The notes: generated by a model not told the origin, from the sequence alone. A stretch of 64,000 nucleotides of DNA from Chelativorans sp. AA-79 (GCF_029457495.1 NZ_CP120361.1:2124001-2188000), one strand, 5' to 3'. Positions 18,079 to 26,778 are shown, counted from the stretch's first letter. Numbers and translations: made by a program.

Positions 18079-20184
18079 ATGACAGATGCCGTTCAAGGTA
18101 ATGGTGTCAGCGGGGGAGGGCACACCCTCCTCGAGATCGAGAATCTCTCGATCTCCTTCTTCACGCGCGCCGGCGAGGTGCCGGCCGTCACGGATTTCTC
18201 CTGCAGCGTCATGCCGGGGGAAACCATGGGGATCGTCGGCGAATCCGGCTGCGGCAAGTCCACCGTCGCGCTCGCCATCATGCGCGACCTTTCCAATGCC
18301 GGGAAGATCACCGGCGGGCACATCCGCTTCCAGGGCCGCGACTTGGGCGCGATGCGCGAGGAGGAGCTGCGCCGCATCCGCGGCAAGGACATCGCCATGG
18401 TCTATCAGGAGCCCATGGCGAGCCTGAATCCGGCCATGAGGATCGGCAGCCAGCTCATCGAAGTGCCGCTCGTCCACGAGAAGGTGTCGAAGGAAGAGGC
18501 ACGCAGCCGGGCGCTCGACATGGTTCGCGCCGTGCGCCTGCCGGACCCGGAGCGCATGATGAGCGCCTATCCGCACCAGCTTTCCGGCGGCCAGCAGCAG
18601 CGCATCGTCATCGCCATGGCGCTCCTGTCGCGGCCTTCGCTGCTCATCCTCGACGAGCCCACCACCGCGCTCGATGTGACGGTGGAGGCCGGCATCATCG
18701 ATCTCCTGAAGACGCTCGGCCGGGAATACGGCACGTCGATGCTTTTCATCTCGCACAATCTCGGCCTCGTCCTGGAGACCTGCGACCGCGTCACGGTCAT
18801 GTATTCCGGGGAGGCGGTGGAGACCGGCCCCGTACGGGACGTGTTCCAGCGCATGCGCCACCCTTATACGCAGGGGCTTTTCCGCGCGATTCCGTTGCCC
18901 TCGGCGGACAAGAACACGCGACCGCTCGTGGCCATCCCCGGCCAGCAGCCGGCGCCGCAGGAGCGGCCGCAGGGCTGCAATTTCGGGCCGCGCTGCGTGC
19001 ATTTCCGCGCCGGCTTCTGCGATGCCGCCGACATTCCCATGGTAACGGCGGACGAAGCGGCGGGGCATTTTTCGCGCTGCGTGCGTATCGGGGAGATCGA
19101 TTGGGACACCGTACCGGTGGGTACTGCCGCGACACGAGAGCCGGTCCCTCCCGGTGCACCGACGCTCAGGGTCGACGGACTGAAGAAGTACTACCGGGCG
19201 GAGGGCGGCGGCCTGCTCGGTGGCGAGGCGCGCATGGTCAAGGCCAACGAGGCCGTCAGCTTCGAGGCGCGGGCGGGGGAGACGCTCGCCATCGTCGGCG
19301 AGTCAGGCTGCGGGAAATCCACGCTCGCCAAGGTGCTGCTGGGGCTGGAGACCGCAACGGAGGGCCGGGTCGTCCTCGGAACCGAGGAAATCGAGGGCAC
19401 GCCGGTGGAGGAGCGTGACGCGGAAACGGTATCCGGCATCCAGATGGTGTTCCAGAACCCGTTCGACACCCTGAACCCCAGCCATTCCGTCGGTGCGCAG
19501 ATCATGCGCACGCTGGAGAAGTTCGGGATAGGCCGCACGGGCCGGGAGCGGCGCAAGAGGATGTTCGAGCTGCTCGACCTCGTGAAGCTGCCGAAGTCCT
19601 TCGCGACGCGCATGCCGCGCCAGCTTTCGGGCGGGCAGAAGCAGCGCATCGGCGTGGCCCGCGCCTTCGCGGGCGATGCGAAGGTGGTGGTCGCGGACGA
19701 GCCTGTCTCCACGCTCGACGTCTCGGTGCAGGCGGCCGTCACCGAGCTGCTCATGGATATCCAGCGGCGGAACAGGACGACGATGCTCTTCATCAGCCAT
19801 GATCTCTCGGTCGTGCGCTATATCGCCGACCGGGTGATCGTCATGTATCTCGGCCACATCGTGGAGCAGGGCACGACCGACCAGATCTTCGCGCCGCCCT
19901 ACCACCCCTACACGGAGGCGCTGCTGTCGGCCGTCCCCATCGCCGACACGCGGGTGAAAAAGCGGCGGATCGTGCTGGAGGGCGACGTCCCCTCGGCCAT
20001 CGACCCCCCGCCCGGCTGCCCGTTCCAGACCCGCTGCCGCTACAAGCATCTTGTGCCGGACAGGCTCTGCGAGCGCGAGCTGCCGCCATTCCGTGACCTA
20101 GGGCAGGGCCACCGCAGCCTCTGCTGGCTCGGCGATGACGTGGTCACCGGGATGAAGCCGGTAATCGAGGTGGAGGAAGCATGA
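18079..20184 (+). CDS. ABC transporter ATP-binding protein, two fused NBDs (peptide family)
   Basis: A 701-residue double ATPase for the importer encoded upstream. Walker A GESGCGKS occurs at about residues 54 and 407. Signatures LSGGQQQR and LSGGQKQR and Walker B sequences ending in DEP are present in both halves. Each half ends in an oligopeptide-type C-terminal domain with Cys residues (GCNFGPRCVHFRAGFC; GCPFQTRCRYKHL) that in this family may bind an iron-sulfur cluster. I chose the ATG at 18079 (GGGAGG eight bases upstream), because the frame upstream of it runs through repeat B. Confidence 0.9.
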   Translation: MTDAVQGNGVSGGGHTLLEIENLSISFFTRAGEVPAVTDFSCSVMPGETMGIVGESGCGKSTVALAIMRDLSNAGKITGGHIRFQGRDLGAMREEELRRIRGKDIAMVYQEPMASLNPAMRIGSQLIEVPLVHEKVSKEEARSRALDMVRAVRLPDPERMMSAYPHQLSGGQQQRIVIAMALLSRPSLLILDEPTTALDVTVEAGIIDLLKTLGREYGTSMLFISHNLGLVLETCDRVTVMYSGEAVETGPVRDVFQRMRHPYTQGLFRAIPLPSADKNTRPLVAIPGQQPAPQERPQGCNFGPRCVHFRAGFCDAADIPMVTADEAAGHFSRCVRIGEIDWDTVPVGTAATREPVPPGAPTLRVDGLKKYYRAEGGGLLGGEARMVKANEAVSFEARAGETLAIVGESGCGKSTLAKVLLGLETATEGRVVLGTEEIEGTPVEERDAETVSGIQMVFQNPFDTLNPSHSVGAQIMRTLEKFGIGRTGRERRKRMFELLDLVKLPKSFATRMPRQLSGGQKQRIGVARAFAGDAKVVVADEPVSTLDVSVQAAVTELLMDIQRRNRTTMLFISHDLSVVRYIADRVIVMYLGHIVEQGTTDQIFAPPYHPYTEALLSAVPIADTRVKKRRIVLEGDVPSAIDPPPGCPFQTRCRYKHLVPDRLCERELPPFRDLGQGHRSLCWLGDDVVTGMKPVIEVEEA

Positions 20185-20214
20185 GACTCCCTCCTAAGGG
20201 AGGCGCTGCCGGCT

Positions 20215-20982
20215 TCATAGCTCCGGTGCCGCCAGCGCGAAAGCCGCGCCCTGGGGGTCCATGCATTGCACGATCCAGCTGCCGCCCGGCACTTCCATGG
20301 GGTCCATCAGGATCTGTCCGCCGCCGGTTTTCACGCGCTGGGCGGCGGCCTCGACCGCCGGCACATTGAAATAGAACTGCCAGAAGGGGAAGGGGATCTG
20401 GGCCGGCCTGTTCATCATGCCGCCGATCAGATCGTCGCCTGCCGCGAAGAGCTGGTACGTGCCCATCGGGCCCATATCCATCGCGTCCTCCTTGGTCCAG
20501 CCGAACTGGCCGGAATAGAACTCGAATGCCTTCTGCCAATCGCTCGTGTAGAGCTCGTGCCAGCCGATATGGCCGGGTGTACCGGCGGGTACGGGCGGCT
20601 GGTCCGGCCCGATGGGGCTGAGCAGCATGAACATCACACCCTGCGGGTCGGAAACCACCGAAAAGCGCCCGACACCAGGGATGTCGGAGGGCGGGCGGTG
20701 CACCGTGCCGCCCGCCTGCTCGACGCCGTTGGTCGCCTTGTCGGTATCCTCCGCGTAGATATAGCCGAGCCACATCGGCTGGCCGCCGGAGCGGCGCACC
20801 TCGTCCGGGATGTGCATGATGCCGGCGACGCCGCGCTCCCCGGCATTCATGATGGTGTAGGGCGGGCTGCTCGGCTCGCCCCAGGGGGTGGCCTGCCAGC
20901 CGACCACGTCGGCGTAGAACGCCGCGGCGGCCTTCATGTCGGTGGTCATCAGTTCGTACCAGAAGAAGGATTTGGCAGGCAT
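20215..20982 (-). CDS. VOC (glyoxalase/bleomycin-resistance fold) family protein, two domains
   Basis: A 255-residue protein with two VOC halves. The first opens FFWYELMTTDMKAAAAFYADVVGW (about residues 6-29), the second GHIGWHELYTSDWQKAFEFY (about 137-156). Each half supplies beta-alpha-beta-beta-beta units, and metal-ligand-like His/Glu residues are present. Such proteins include glyoxalases, extradiol dioxygenases and resistance proteins, and the exact role is not known. It faces the end of the peptide transporter operon and is divergent from preT. Confidence 0.82.
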   Translation of the reverse strand: MPAKSFFWYELMTTDMKAAAAFYADVVGWQATPWGEPSSPPYTIMNAGERGVAGIMHIPDEVRRSGGQPMWLGYIYAEDTDKATNGVEQAGGTVHRPPSDIPGVGRFSVVSDPQGVMFMLLSPIGPDQPPVPAGTPGHIGWHELYTSDWQKAFEFYSGQFGWTKEDAMDMGPMGTYQLFAAGDDLIGGMMNRPAQIPFPFWQFYFNVPAVEAAAQRVKTGGGQILMDPMEVPGGSWIVQCMDPQGAAFALAAPEL

Positions 20983-21153
20983 GGTCGTTTCTCCTCACGT
21001 TTCGGCCTGTCGCCGTGGCTTGAGCCCTGCGAAGACCATACGGGACCAATGTTGCCACCATAGGACGATCGGCGGAGCGCAGCCATACACTCAATCGTGG
21101 GGAGCCCGCTCACTTCTTGATGAGCCTTCGGCGAGCATGCCGGCGGCCAGAAT

Positions 21154-21169
21154 TTGACCGATTGATCAA
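21154..21169 (+). promoter_or_regulatory. RutR-type operator upstream of preT
   Basis: TTGACCGATTGATCAA matches 12 of the 14 defined positions of the E. coli RutR consensus (TTGACCA-NN-TGGTCAA). It ends 50 bases before the preT start codon. The inner TTGATC (21162-21167) could serve as a -35 with TACCGT 17 bases on, so RutR binding would block transcription until uracil or thymine is present. Confidence 0.7.
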
Positions 21170-21184
21170 AAAAACAAACTGCGG

Positions 21185-21220
21185 TACCGTTCCCTCATAA
21201 AAGAAAAAAGGGGAACGGTA
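21185..21220 (+). promoter_or_regulatory. perfect 10-bp hairpin covering the preT ribosome site
   Basis: TACCGTTCCC (21185-21194) and GGGAACGGTA (21211-21220) are exact reverse complements around a 16-base A-rich loop. The 3' arm holds the Shine-Dalgarno sequence (GGGGAA with the preceding G), and its last base is the A of the preT ATG. Confidence 0.6.
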
Positions 21221-22572
21221 TGGCTCAGCGCCACTATGAGGACGGGATCGTCGCCGGCCGCCTCTCGCCGGACGTCTATGCGCGGAATTTCGCGGACCTG
21301 CATCCCGCGCTCGACGAGCATGAAGCCCATGTCGAGGCGGACCGTTGCTACTTCTGCTACGACGCGCCCTGCATGCAGGCCTGTCCCACCTCCATCGATA
21401 TTCCGCTGTTCATCCGCCAGATCGCGACGGGAAACCCGCTCGGCTCGGCCAAGACCATTTTCGACCAGAACATCCTGGGCGGCATGTGCGCCCGTGTCTG
21501 CCCCACCGAGACGCTGTGCGAGGAGGCCTGCGTGCGTGAGCATGCGGAAGGCAAGCCGGTGCAGATCGGCAGGCTGCAGCGTTACGCCACCGATACGGCC
21601 ATGGCCGCTGGCCGCCAGTTCTACACGCGGGCCGCACCCACCGGCAAAAAAGCGGCGGTGGTCGGCGCGGGGCCGGCGGGTCTCGCCTGCGCGCACCGGC
21701 TCGCCATGCACGGCCATGACGTGACCATCTACGAGGCCCGGCCGAAGCCCGGCGGGCTCAACGAATACGGCATCGCCGCCTACAAGACGCCGGGCGGTTT
21801 CGCGCAGGCGGAGGTGGACTACCTTCTTTCCATCGGCGGCATCACGATCGAGCACGACAAGGCGCTCGGCCGCGACTTCACGCCGGCGGGCTTGACGCAA
21901 AGCCACGACGCCGTGTTCCTCGCCATGGGGCTTGCCGGCGTGAATGCGTTGCGCGCCGGGGGCGAGGAAGCGGAAGGCGTCGAGAATGCCGTCGACTACA
22001 TCGCCACCCTTCGTCAGGCGCAGGATCTGGCGCAGCTCCCGGTCGGCCGGCGTGTCGTCGTCATCGGCGGCGGCATGACGGCCATCGACGTGGCCGTGCA
22101 GGCGCGCCTGCTCGGCGCCGAGGAAGTGACGATCTGCTACCGCCGGGGCAAGGAGCACATGAACGCCTCCGAATGGGAGCAGGAACTCGCCGCGGCCAAG
22201 GGCGTCACCATCCGCCATTGGCTGCAGCCGAAGCGCGTTGTCTTGGAAGAGAACCGCGCCGCCGGCATCGAGATGGAGTACACTGCGATGGTGGACGGGC
22301 GACTTGTCGGCACGGGCGAGACGCTGACGCTGAGGGCCGATCAGATCTTCAAGGCCATCGGCCAGACCTTCGAGCCGGCCGTGCTCAATGGCAGCGGCGA
22401 GGCGATCGCTCTGGAGAATGGCCGCGTTCTCGTGGATGCGGAAGGCCGCACCTCCATGCCGAAAGTCTGGGCCGGCGGCGACTGCATCGCGGGCGGCGAC
22501 GACCTCACCGTCTCGGCCGTGGCGCAGGGGCGTGACGCGGCGGAGAGTATTCACGGCGCGCTGCTGGGCTGA
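21220..22572 (+). CDS. preT: NAD-dependent dihydropyrimidine dehydrogenase, subunit PreT
   Basis: A 450-residue flavoprotein that passes electrons from NAD(P)H to PreA in the first step of reductive uracil/thymine breakdown. The N-terminal iron-sulfur region has Cys43-x2-Cys46-x4-Cys51-x3-Cys55 and Cys90, 94, 100, 104. The FAD motif GAGPAG is at 149-154, and the second dinucleotide motif VVIGGGMTAIDVA near 285-298. The length fits the E. coli protein (about 410) plus a short extension. Its ATG is preceded by GGGGAA. preA follows 14 bases after the stop. Confidence 0.93.
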   Translation: MAQRHYEDGIVAGRLSPDVYARNFADLHPALDEHEAHVEADRCYFCYDAPCMQACPTSIDIPLFIRQIATGNPLGSAKTIFDQNILGGMCARVCPTETLCEEACVREHAEGKPVQIGRLQRYATDTAMAAGRQFYTRAAPTGKKAAVVGAGPAGLACAHRLAMHGHDVTIYEARPKPGGLNEYGIAAYKTPGGFAQAEVDYLLSIGGITIEHDKALGRDFTPAGLTQSHDAVFLAMGLAGVNALRAGGEEAEGVENAVDYIATLRQAQDLAQLPVGRRVVVIGGGMTAIDVAVQARLLGAEEVTICYRRGKEHMNASEWEQELAAAKGVTIRHWLQPKRVVLEENRAAGIEMEYTAMVDGRLVGTGETLTLRADQIFKAIGQTFEPAVLNGSGEAIALENGRVLVDAEGRTSMPKVWAGGDCIAGGDDLTVSAVAQGRDAAESIHGALLG

Positions 22573-22586
22573 GGAGGAGAAACCCC

Positions 22587-23900
22587 ATGGCAGACATCCG
22601 TTCGAATTTCGTCGGCATCAGATCGCCGAACCCGTTCTGGCTCGCCTCCGCGCCGCCCACCGACAAGGCCTATAACGTCGAGCGCGCCTATAGGGCGGGC
22701 TGGGGCGGCGTTGTCTGGAAGACGCTGGGCGAGGAGGGGCTGCCCGTCGTCAATGTGAACGGCCCGCGCTACGGGGCCATCTGGGGCGCGGACCGCCGAC
22801 TGCTCGGCCTCAACAATATCGAGCTCATCACCGACCGCGACCTCTACCTGAACCTCACCGAGATCAAGCAGGTGAAACGCAACTGGCCGGACCGGGCGCT
22901 GGTGGTCTCGCTCATGGTGCCCTGCGAGGAGGAGGCCTGGAAGGCCATCCTGCCGCTGGTGGAAGAGACCGAAGCCGACGGCATAGAACTCAATTTCGGC
23001 TGCCCGCACGGCATGAGCGAGCGCGGCATGGGCTCGGCCGTGGGCCAGGTGCCGGAATATGTCGAGATGGTGGTGCGCTGGTGCAAGCAGAACACGCGCA
23101 TGCCCGTCATCACCAAGCTCACGCCCAACATTACCGACATCCGCAAGCCTGCGCGCGCGGCGCATGCCGGCGGTACTGACGCGGTGTCGCTGATCAACAC
23201 GATCAACTCCATCACGGCTGTCGACCTCGACACTTTTGCCCCGGAACCCACCATCGACGGCAAAGGCAGCCACGGCGGCTATTGCGGGCCGGCGGTGAAG
23301 CCCATCGCACTCAACATGGTGGCCGAGATCGCCCGGGACGCAGAGACGCGGGGGCTGCCCATCTCCGGCATCGGCGGCATCACCACCTGGCGCGACGCGG
23401 CGGAGTTCCTGGCGCTCGGTGCGGGCAACGTGCAGGTGTGCACGGCTGCCATGACCTACGGGTTCAAGATCGTCGAGGAGATGATCGAAGGCCTGAAGAA
23501 CTGGATGGACGAAAAGGGGCATGCCGCGCTGGACGACGTCGTCGGCCGCGCCGTTCCGAACGTCACCGACTGGCAGTATCTCAATCTCAACTACATCACC
23601 AAGGCCCGTATCGACCAGGACCTGTGCATCAAATGCGGGCGCTGCCATATCGCCTGCGAGGACACCTCGCACCAGGCGATCACGGCCATGGTCGACGGCA
23701 TCCGCCATTTCGAGGTGATCGAGGAGGAGTGCGTCGGCTGCAATCTCTGCGTCAATGTCTGCCCGGTGGAGGACTGCATCACCATGGTGCCGCTGGCCGC
23801 GGGCGAGATGGACCGGCGGACGGGCAGGGTGGTCCCTGCCGACTACGCCAACTGGACCACGCACCCCAACAACCCGATGGCGAAGGTGGCGGCGGAGTAG
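22587..23900 (+). CDS. preA: NAD-dependent dihydropyrimidine dehydrogenase, subunit PreA
   Basis: A 437-residue catalytic subunit that reduces uracil and thymine to the 5,6-dihydro forms. An FMN-binding dihydroorotate-dehydrogenase-type TIM barrel (about 1-320) includes LNFGCPHGMSERGMG, which carries the conserved active-site loop, and GIGGITTWRDAAEFLALGA for phosphate binding. The C-terminal ferredoxin domain has two 4Fe-4S motifs, CIKCGRCHIAC (near 345) and CVGCNLCVNVC (near 380). It forms an operon with preT. The next gene is on the other strand, so no dihydropyrimidinase follows. Confidence 0.94.
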   Translation: MADIRSNFVGIRSPNPFWLASAPPTDKAYNVERAYRAGWGGVVWKTLGEEGLPVVNVNGPRYGAIWGADRRLLGLNNIELITDRDLYLNLTEIKQVKRNWPDRALVVSLMVPCEEEAWKAILPLVEETEADGIELNFGCPHGMSERGMGSAVGQVPEYVEMVVRWCKQNTRMPVITKLTPNITDIRKPARAAHAGGTDAVSLINTINSITAVDLDTFAPEPTIDGKGSHGGYCGPAVKPIALNMVAEIARDAETRGLPISGIGGITTWRDAAEFLALGAGNVQVCTAAMTYGFKIVEEMIEGLKNWMDEKGHAALDDVVGRAVPNVTDWQYLNLNYITKARIDQDLCIKCGRCHIACEDTSHQAITAMVDGIRHFEVIEEECVGCNLCVNVCPVEDCITMVPLAAGEMDRRTGRVVPADYANWTTHPNNPMAKVAAE

Positions 23901-23930
23901 GGGCGGACCGCCGTCACCTCCGGCAAGAGG

Positions 23931-24602
23931 TCAGGTCGTGACGGCCTGTTTCCGCGCCAGCAGACCGCCCTTCTTGGCCAGGAACCTGCGCAGGCGGTCG
24001 CTGAAATCCGGAGCGACGGCATTCCTGACCGACGGGCGCTCCGCCAGCGCCCTGCGCCAGGCCTGCACCTTCGTCAAACCATCGAAGATACCGAGTTCGG
24101 TGATCGTGTCGAAGGTTTCGAAATAGCGGAAGACGGGCGCGAAGACCGCATCGACGACCGTGAACTTCTGGCCGGCGAAATACGGGCCGTCACCCAGCTC
24201 GGCTTCCAGCCGGGCGAACTTCTCCTTGAGCGCGGCGACCGCTTTATCGAACGCGGCCTGGTCGCCTGTCGTCTCGATCGTCCATATGTCGCTCAGGGCG
24301 GCCGAGCCGAACTCCATCCACGCGCGATGGCGCGCGCGCTGGATCGGATTGTCGGGGTGCAGCCTCGGCTCATGCGTCTCGTCCAGGTATTCGACGATTG
24401 CCGTGCTTTCGAAGAGCACGTCATCGCCCACCTGCAGCACCGGCACCTTGCCGCGCGGCGAAATCTTCAGGAACCAGTCGGGCTTGTTCTCGAGATCGAT
24501 GTCGACGCGTTCGAAGGGCACTCCCTTCTCGTTGAGCACGATCGCGGCGCGCTGAACGTAAGGGCAGAGATCGAAGGATACGAGGGTGAGTTTCTCGGGC
24601 AT
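23931..24602 (-). CDS. glutathione S-transferase family protein
   Basis: A 223-residue cytosolic GST. The N-terminal thioredoxin-fold domain carries DLCPYVQRAAIVL (catalytic Cys-Pro position near residue 13, as in omega or beta-type GSTs), the cis-Pro loop GKVPVLQ and the glutathione-binding FESTAIVEYLDE. The C-terminal helical domain spans about 90-223. AGGAG precedes the ATG at 24602, so the frame's upstream Met codons are not used. It is divergent from the MarR regulator, with two palindromes between them. Confidence 0.9.
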   Translation of the reverse strand: MPEKLTLVSFDLCPYVQRAAIVLNEKGVPFERVDIDLENKPDWFLKISPRGKVPVLQVGDDVLFESTAIVEYLDETHEPRLHPDNPIQRARHRAWMEFGSAALSDIWTIETTGDQAAFDKAVAALKEKFARLEAELGDGPYFAGQKFTVVDAVFAPVFRYFETFDTITELGIFDGLTKVQAWRRALAERPSVRNAVAPDFSDRLRRFLAKKGGLLARKQAVTT

Positions 24603-24637
24603 GTGAGTTTCTCCTGAAATCGCCTGCATGGATCTTT

Positions 24638-24697
24638 GATGCAGTTGCATCTATATTGGATGGGTCGCATGCCGTGTCAATCTGCATGCAATTGCAT
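24638..24697. promoter_or_regulatory. two MarR-type operators between GST and marR genes
   Basis: GATGCAGTTGCATC (24638-24651, one mismatch from a palindrome) and the perfect palindrome ATGCAATTGCAT (24686-24697) share the core ATGCA-TTGCAT and are followed by the same CTA. Their centres are 47 bases apart. Placement in a divergent promoter with a MarR gene suggests that the regulator controls itself and the GST. Confidence 0.65.
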
Positions 24698-24718
24698 CTA
24701 ATCAACTGTTGGTGATCC

Positions 24719-25153
24719 ATGTCCGCCAAGCCGAACGAAACCATCACTGCCGCCTGGACCGGCCTCATGCGCGCGCAGCGGCTCGCGGTGGGCCGGGTGG
24801 AGGCGCGGTTGAAAGCGGCGGAGCTACCGCCGCTGGCCTGGTACGACGCGCTCTGGGAACTGGAAAGGGCCGGCGAGGAGGGGCTGCGTCCCTTCGAGCT
24901 CGAAAAGGCGCTGCTGTTCGAGCAGTACAATCTCTCGCGGCTCGCCGACCGGCTGGCCGCCGCGGGCCTGATCGAGCGCTGCGCGTGCCCGGAAGACCGC
25001 CGCGGCCAGGTGCTGAGGATCACGGGGGAGGGCCGCGCGCTGCGCGCGCAGATGTGGAAGATCTACGGACCGGCGATCGAGGAGACGGTGGGCTCCCGCC
25101 TCAGCGCCGCGGAAGCCGAGACTTTCGTGCGCCTTCTGAAGAAGCTCGAATAG
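24719..25153 (+). CDS. MarR family transcriptional regulator
   Basis: A 144-residue dimeric winged-helix regulator. The DNA-binding core spans about residues 35-100 (LRPFELEKALLFEQYNLSRL as the recognition region, and the wing CPEDRRGQVLRIT with the conserved D-R-R). Two Cys-containing positions are not obvious, so ligand rather than oxidant sensing is possible. It probably represses the divergent GST gene through the two palindromes upstream. Confidence 0.87.
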   Translation: MSAKPNETITAAWTGLMRAQRLAVGRVEARLKAAELPPLAWYDALWELERAGEEGLRPFELEKALLFEQYNLSRLADRLAAAGLIERCACPEDRRGQVLRITGEGRALRAQMWKIYGPAIEETVGSRLSAAEAETFVRLLKKLE

Positions 25154-25238
25154 CAGCGCGCCTTCCTTCATCTCAAATCGACAGGAGTTGTCAGCAGCGT
25201 TGCGTGAGCTGGGGCGATTGGACGGCCTCTTGATTGTA

Positions 25239-25267
25239 GATAAGAATTATCGATGATATAAAATATC
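25239..25267. promoter_or_regulatory. tandem 13-bp palindromes upstream of the Rrf2 gene
   Basis: GATAAGAATTATC (25239-25251) and GATATAAAATATC (25255-25267) are both five-base inverted repeats around three bases, with centres 16 bases apart. They end 17 bases before the Rrf2 start and are the likely autoregulatory sites. They also lie where the promoter should be. Confidence 0.6.
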
Positions 25268-25284
25268 CAGGATAGGAGCTTGAG

Positions 25285-25806
25285 ATGAAGTTGAGCGAAG
25301 GGGTCGAGGCGGCAATTCACTGTGCGGCGGTGCTGGCGAGCCTTGAAGAAGGGCGCACATTGCCGGCGAGTGCGCTTGCCGAGCTGCACGGCCTTTCGCA
25401 GAGCTACCTGCTCAAGCATCTGCAGGCTCTCGCGGCGGCGAAGGTGTTCGAATCCGTCCCCGGCCCGCATGGCGGCTATCGCCTCGCCCGCGCGCCGCAG
25501 AAGATCAGCCTGCTCGACATCGTGCTGGCCGTGGAAGGGCAGCAGCCCGCCTTCCGCTGCGCCGAGATCCGGCAGCGCGGTCCGGGCGCGCTGGAACCTG
25601 CGGCCTATGTGAAGCCATGCGGCATCAAGGTCGCCATGCTCAAGGCCGAGCGCGCCTGGCGCGCCGTGCTCGCCGAAACGAAGCTTTCCGAGATCGTCGC
25701 CGGCTACAAGGCCGAGGCCGATCCCCGCGCAATCGCCTTCAACTGCGCCTTTGTGGCCCGCCACCAGCGGCCGCACGACGAATCCTCCTCCGAAAAGCAG
25801 ACGTGA
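25285..25806 (+). CDS. Rrf2 family transcriptional regulator
   Basis: A 173-residue winged-helix regulator. The N-terminal HTH has LSQSYLLKHLQALAAAKV and the PGPHGGYRLAR wing. The cysteine region is unusual. Cys92 and Cys112 are present, but the three closely spaced Cys of IscR or NsrR are not, so a classical 2Fe-2S site is doubtful. Other Cys are at 13 and near 153. It is followed 11 bases later by the AhpD-like gene and then a DoxX gene, which suggests control of a redox or detoxification module. Confidence 0.87.
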   Translation: MKLSEGVEAAIHCAAVLASLEEGRTLPASALAELHGLSQSYLLKHLQALAAAKVFESVPGPHGGYRLARAPQKISLLDIVLAVEGQQPAFRCAEIRQRGPGALEPAAYVKPCGIKVAMLKAERAWRAVLAETKLSEIVAGYKAEADPRAIAFNCAFVARHQRPHDESSSEKQT

Positions 25807-25817
25807 AAGGAAAACGC

Positions 25818-26288
25818 ATGCAACCGCGCCTCAATTTCTTCCAGGCTTCCCCTGAGATCATCAAAGCCGTTCGGACGCTGAATCAGGCCGTGGACACGTG
25901 CGGCCTTGAAAAGAGCCTCCTGCACCTCGTCAAGCTCAGGGCGTCGCAGATCAACGGCTGCTCCTATTGCGTGGACATGCACAGCCGCGAGGCGCGCGAG
26001 GACGGCGACAGCGAACAGCGCGTGCTTCTCGTGGCGGCCTGGCGGGAATCGCCGCTCTATTCCGAGCGCGAGCGTGCCGCCTTCGCCTGGACGGAGAAGC
26101 TGACGCGGCTTTCGCAAACCGCCATGGTCGAGGACGAGGAATTCGAGGAGGCGCGCAAGCATTTCTCCGAGGACGAGCTGGTGAAGCTCTCCGTCGCCAT
26201 CGGCATGATCAATGTGTGGAACCGCCTCTGCGTGCCCTTCCGCAGCATCCATCCGGTGAAGACGGAGAGCCGGGCCGCTGCCGAGTGA
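25818..26288 (+). CDS. carboxymuconolactone decarboxylase/AhpD-like protein
   Basis: A 156-residue protein of the CMD/AhpD fold. The redox motif GCSYCVDMHSREAR (Cys-x2-Cys with the downstream His) is that of AhpD-type peroxidase-related enzymes rather than of pcaC decarboxylases. The helix LLHLVKLRASQING precedes it as usual. I chose the ATG at 25818 because the longer frame enters the Rrf2 gene in a wrong phase. It probably reduces peroxides or relays thiols, controlled by the Rrf2 protein. Confidence 0.85.
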   Translation: MQPRLNFFQASPEIIKAVRTLNQAVDTCGLEKSLLHLVKLRASQINGCSYCVDMHSREAREDGDSEQRVLLVAAWRESPLYSERERAAFAWTEKLTRLSQTAMVEDEEFEEARKHFSEDELVKLSVAIGMINVWNRLCVPFRSIHPVKTESRAAAE

Positions 26289-26296
26289 TCCCGCGT

Positions 26297-26322
26297 CGGA
26301 GCGCCGCCTGGGCGGCGCTCCG
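26297..26322. repeat. perfect 12-bp intergenic hairpin
   Basis: CGGAGCGCCGCC and GGCGGCGCTCCG are exact reverse complements around TG. It lies between the AhpD-like gene and doxX and has no T-run, so it may slow or reduce transcript flow into doxX without full termination. Confidence 0.6.
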
Positions 26323-26375
26323 CTACCCACCTTGACGCCGGGCGCAGCTGCGCAGGCGGTCCGAAAGGAAACTCC

Positions 26376-26747
26376 ATGCCTGGCGACAGCCTTCCCTGGG
26401 TCGTGATCCTTGCCCGCATCCTTCTCGGCGGCGCCTTCGCCTTCGCGGGGCTCCGCAACCTCACAAACCTCCCCGTGCTGACCTCCATCCTGGCCGGCCG
26501 CGGCGTACCGCTGCCGCGCGTGGCGCTTCTTGCCGGGATTGCCGTTCAGATCGTCTGCGGCTTGCTGGTCATCACCGGGGTTTGGACCGTCGCCGCGGCG
26601 GCGGGGCTCATCCTTTTCCTCGTCCTCGCCACCTATCTTTTCAACAATTTCTGGGATCATCAGGGGATCGAGCGCGGCAACCGCATCAACGGCGTGGTCA
26701 GCAACGTGGCGCTGGTCGGCGCGTTTCTGCTGGTGATGGCATTATAG
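26376..26747 (+). CDS. DoxX family membrane protein
   Basis: A 123-residue protein with four hydrophobic helices (about 8-28, 47-70, 72-92, 101-122). The first helix has the typical ARILLGGAFAFAGLRNL. DoxX-like proteins are small inner-membrane proteins often found next to redox enzymes. Here it follows the Rrf2/AhpD-like pair, 87 bases downstream. Confidence 0.82.
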   Translation: MPGDSLPWVVILARILLGGAFAFAGLRNLTNLPVLTSILAGRGVPLPRVALLAGIAVQIVCGLLVITGVWTVAAAAGLILFLVLATYLFNNFWDHQGIERGNRINGVVSNVALVGAFLLVMAL

Positions 26748-26778
26748 CCACGGCAGAGGTGTTGCCGGTGATGAATTC

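Noticed and set aside
23910..23945. GCCGTCAC/GTGACGGC pairing between convergent preA and GST genes as a terminator
   Set aside because: The loop is long, there is no T-run, and one arm overlaps the GST coding end; too weak to call.
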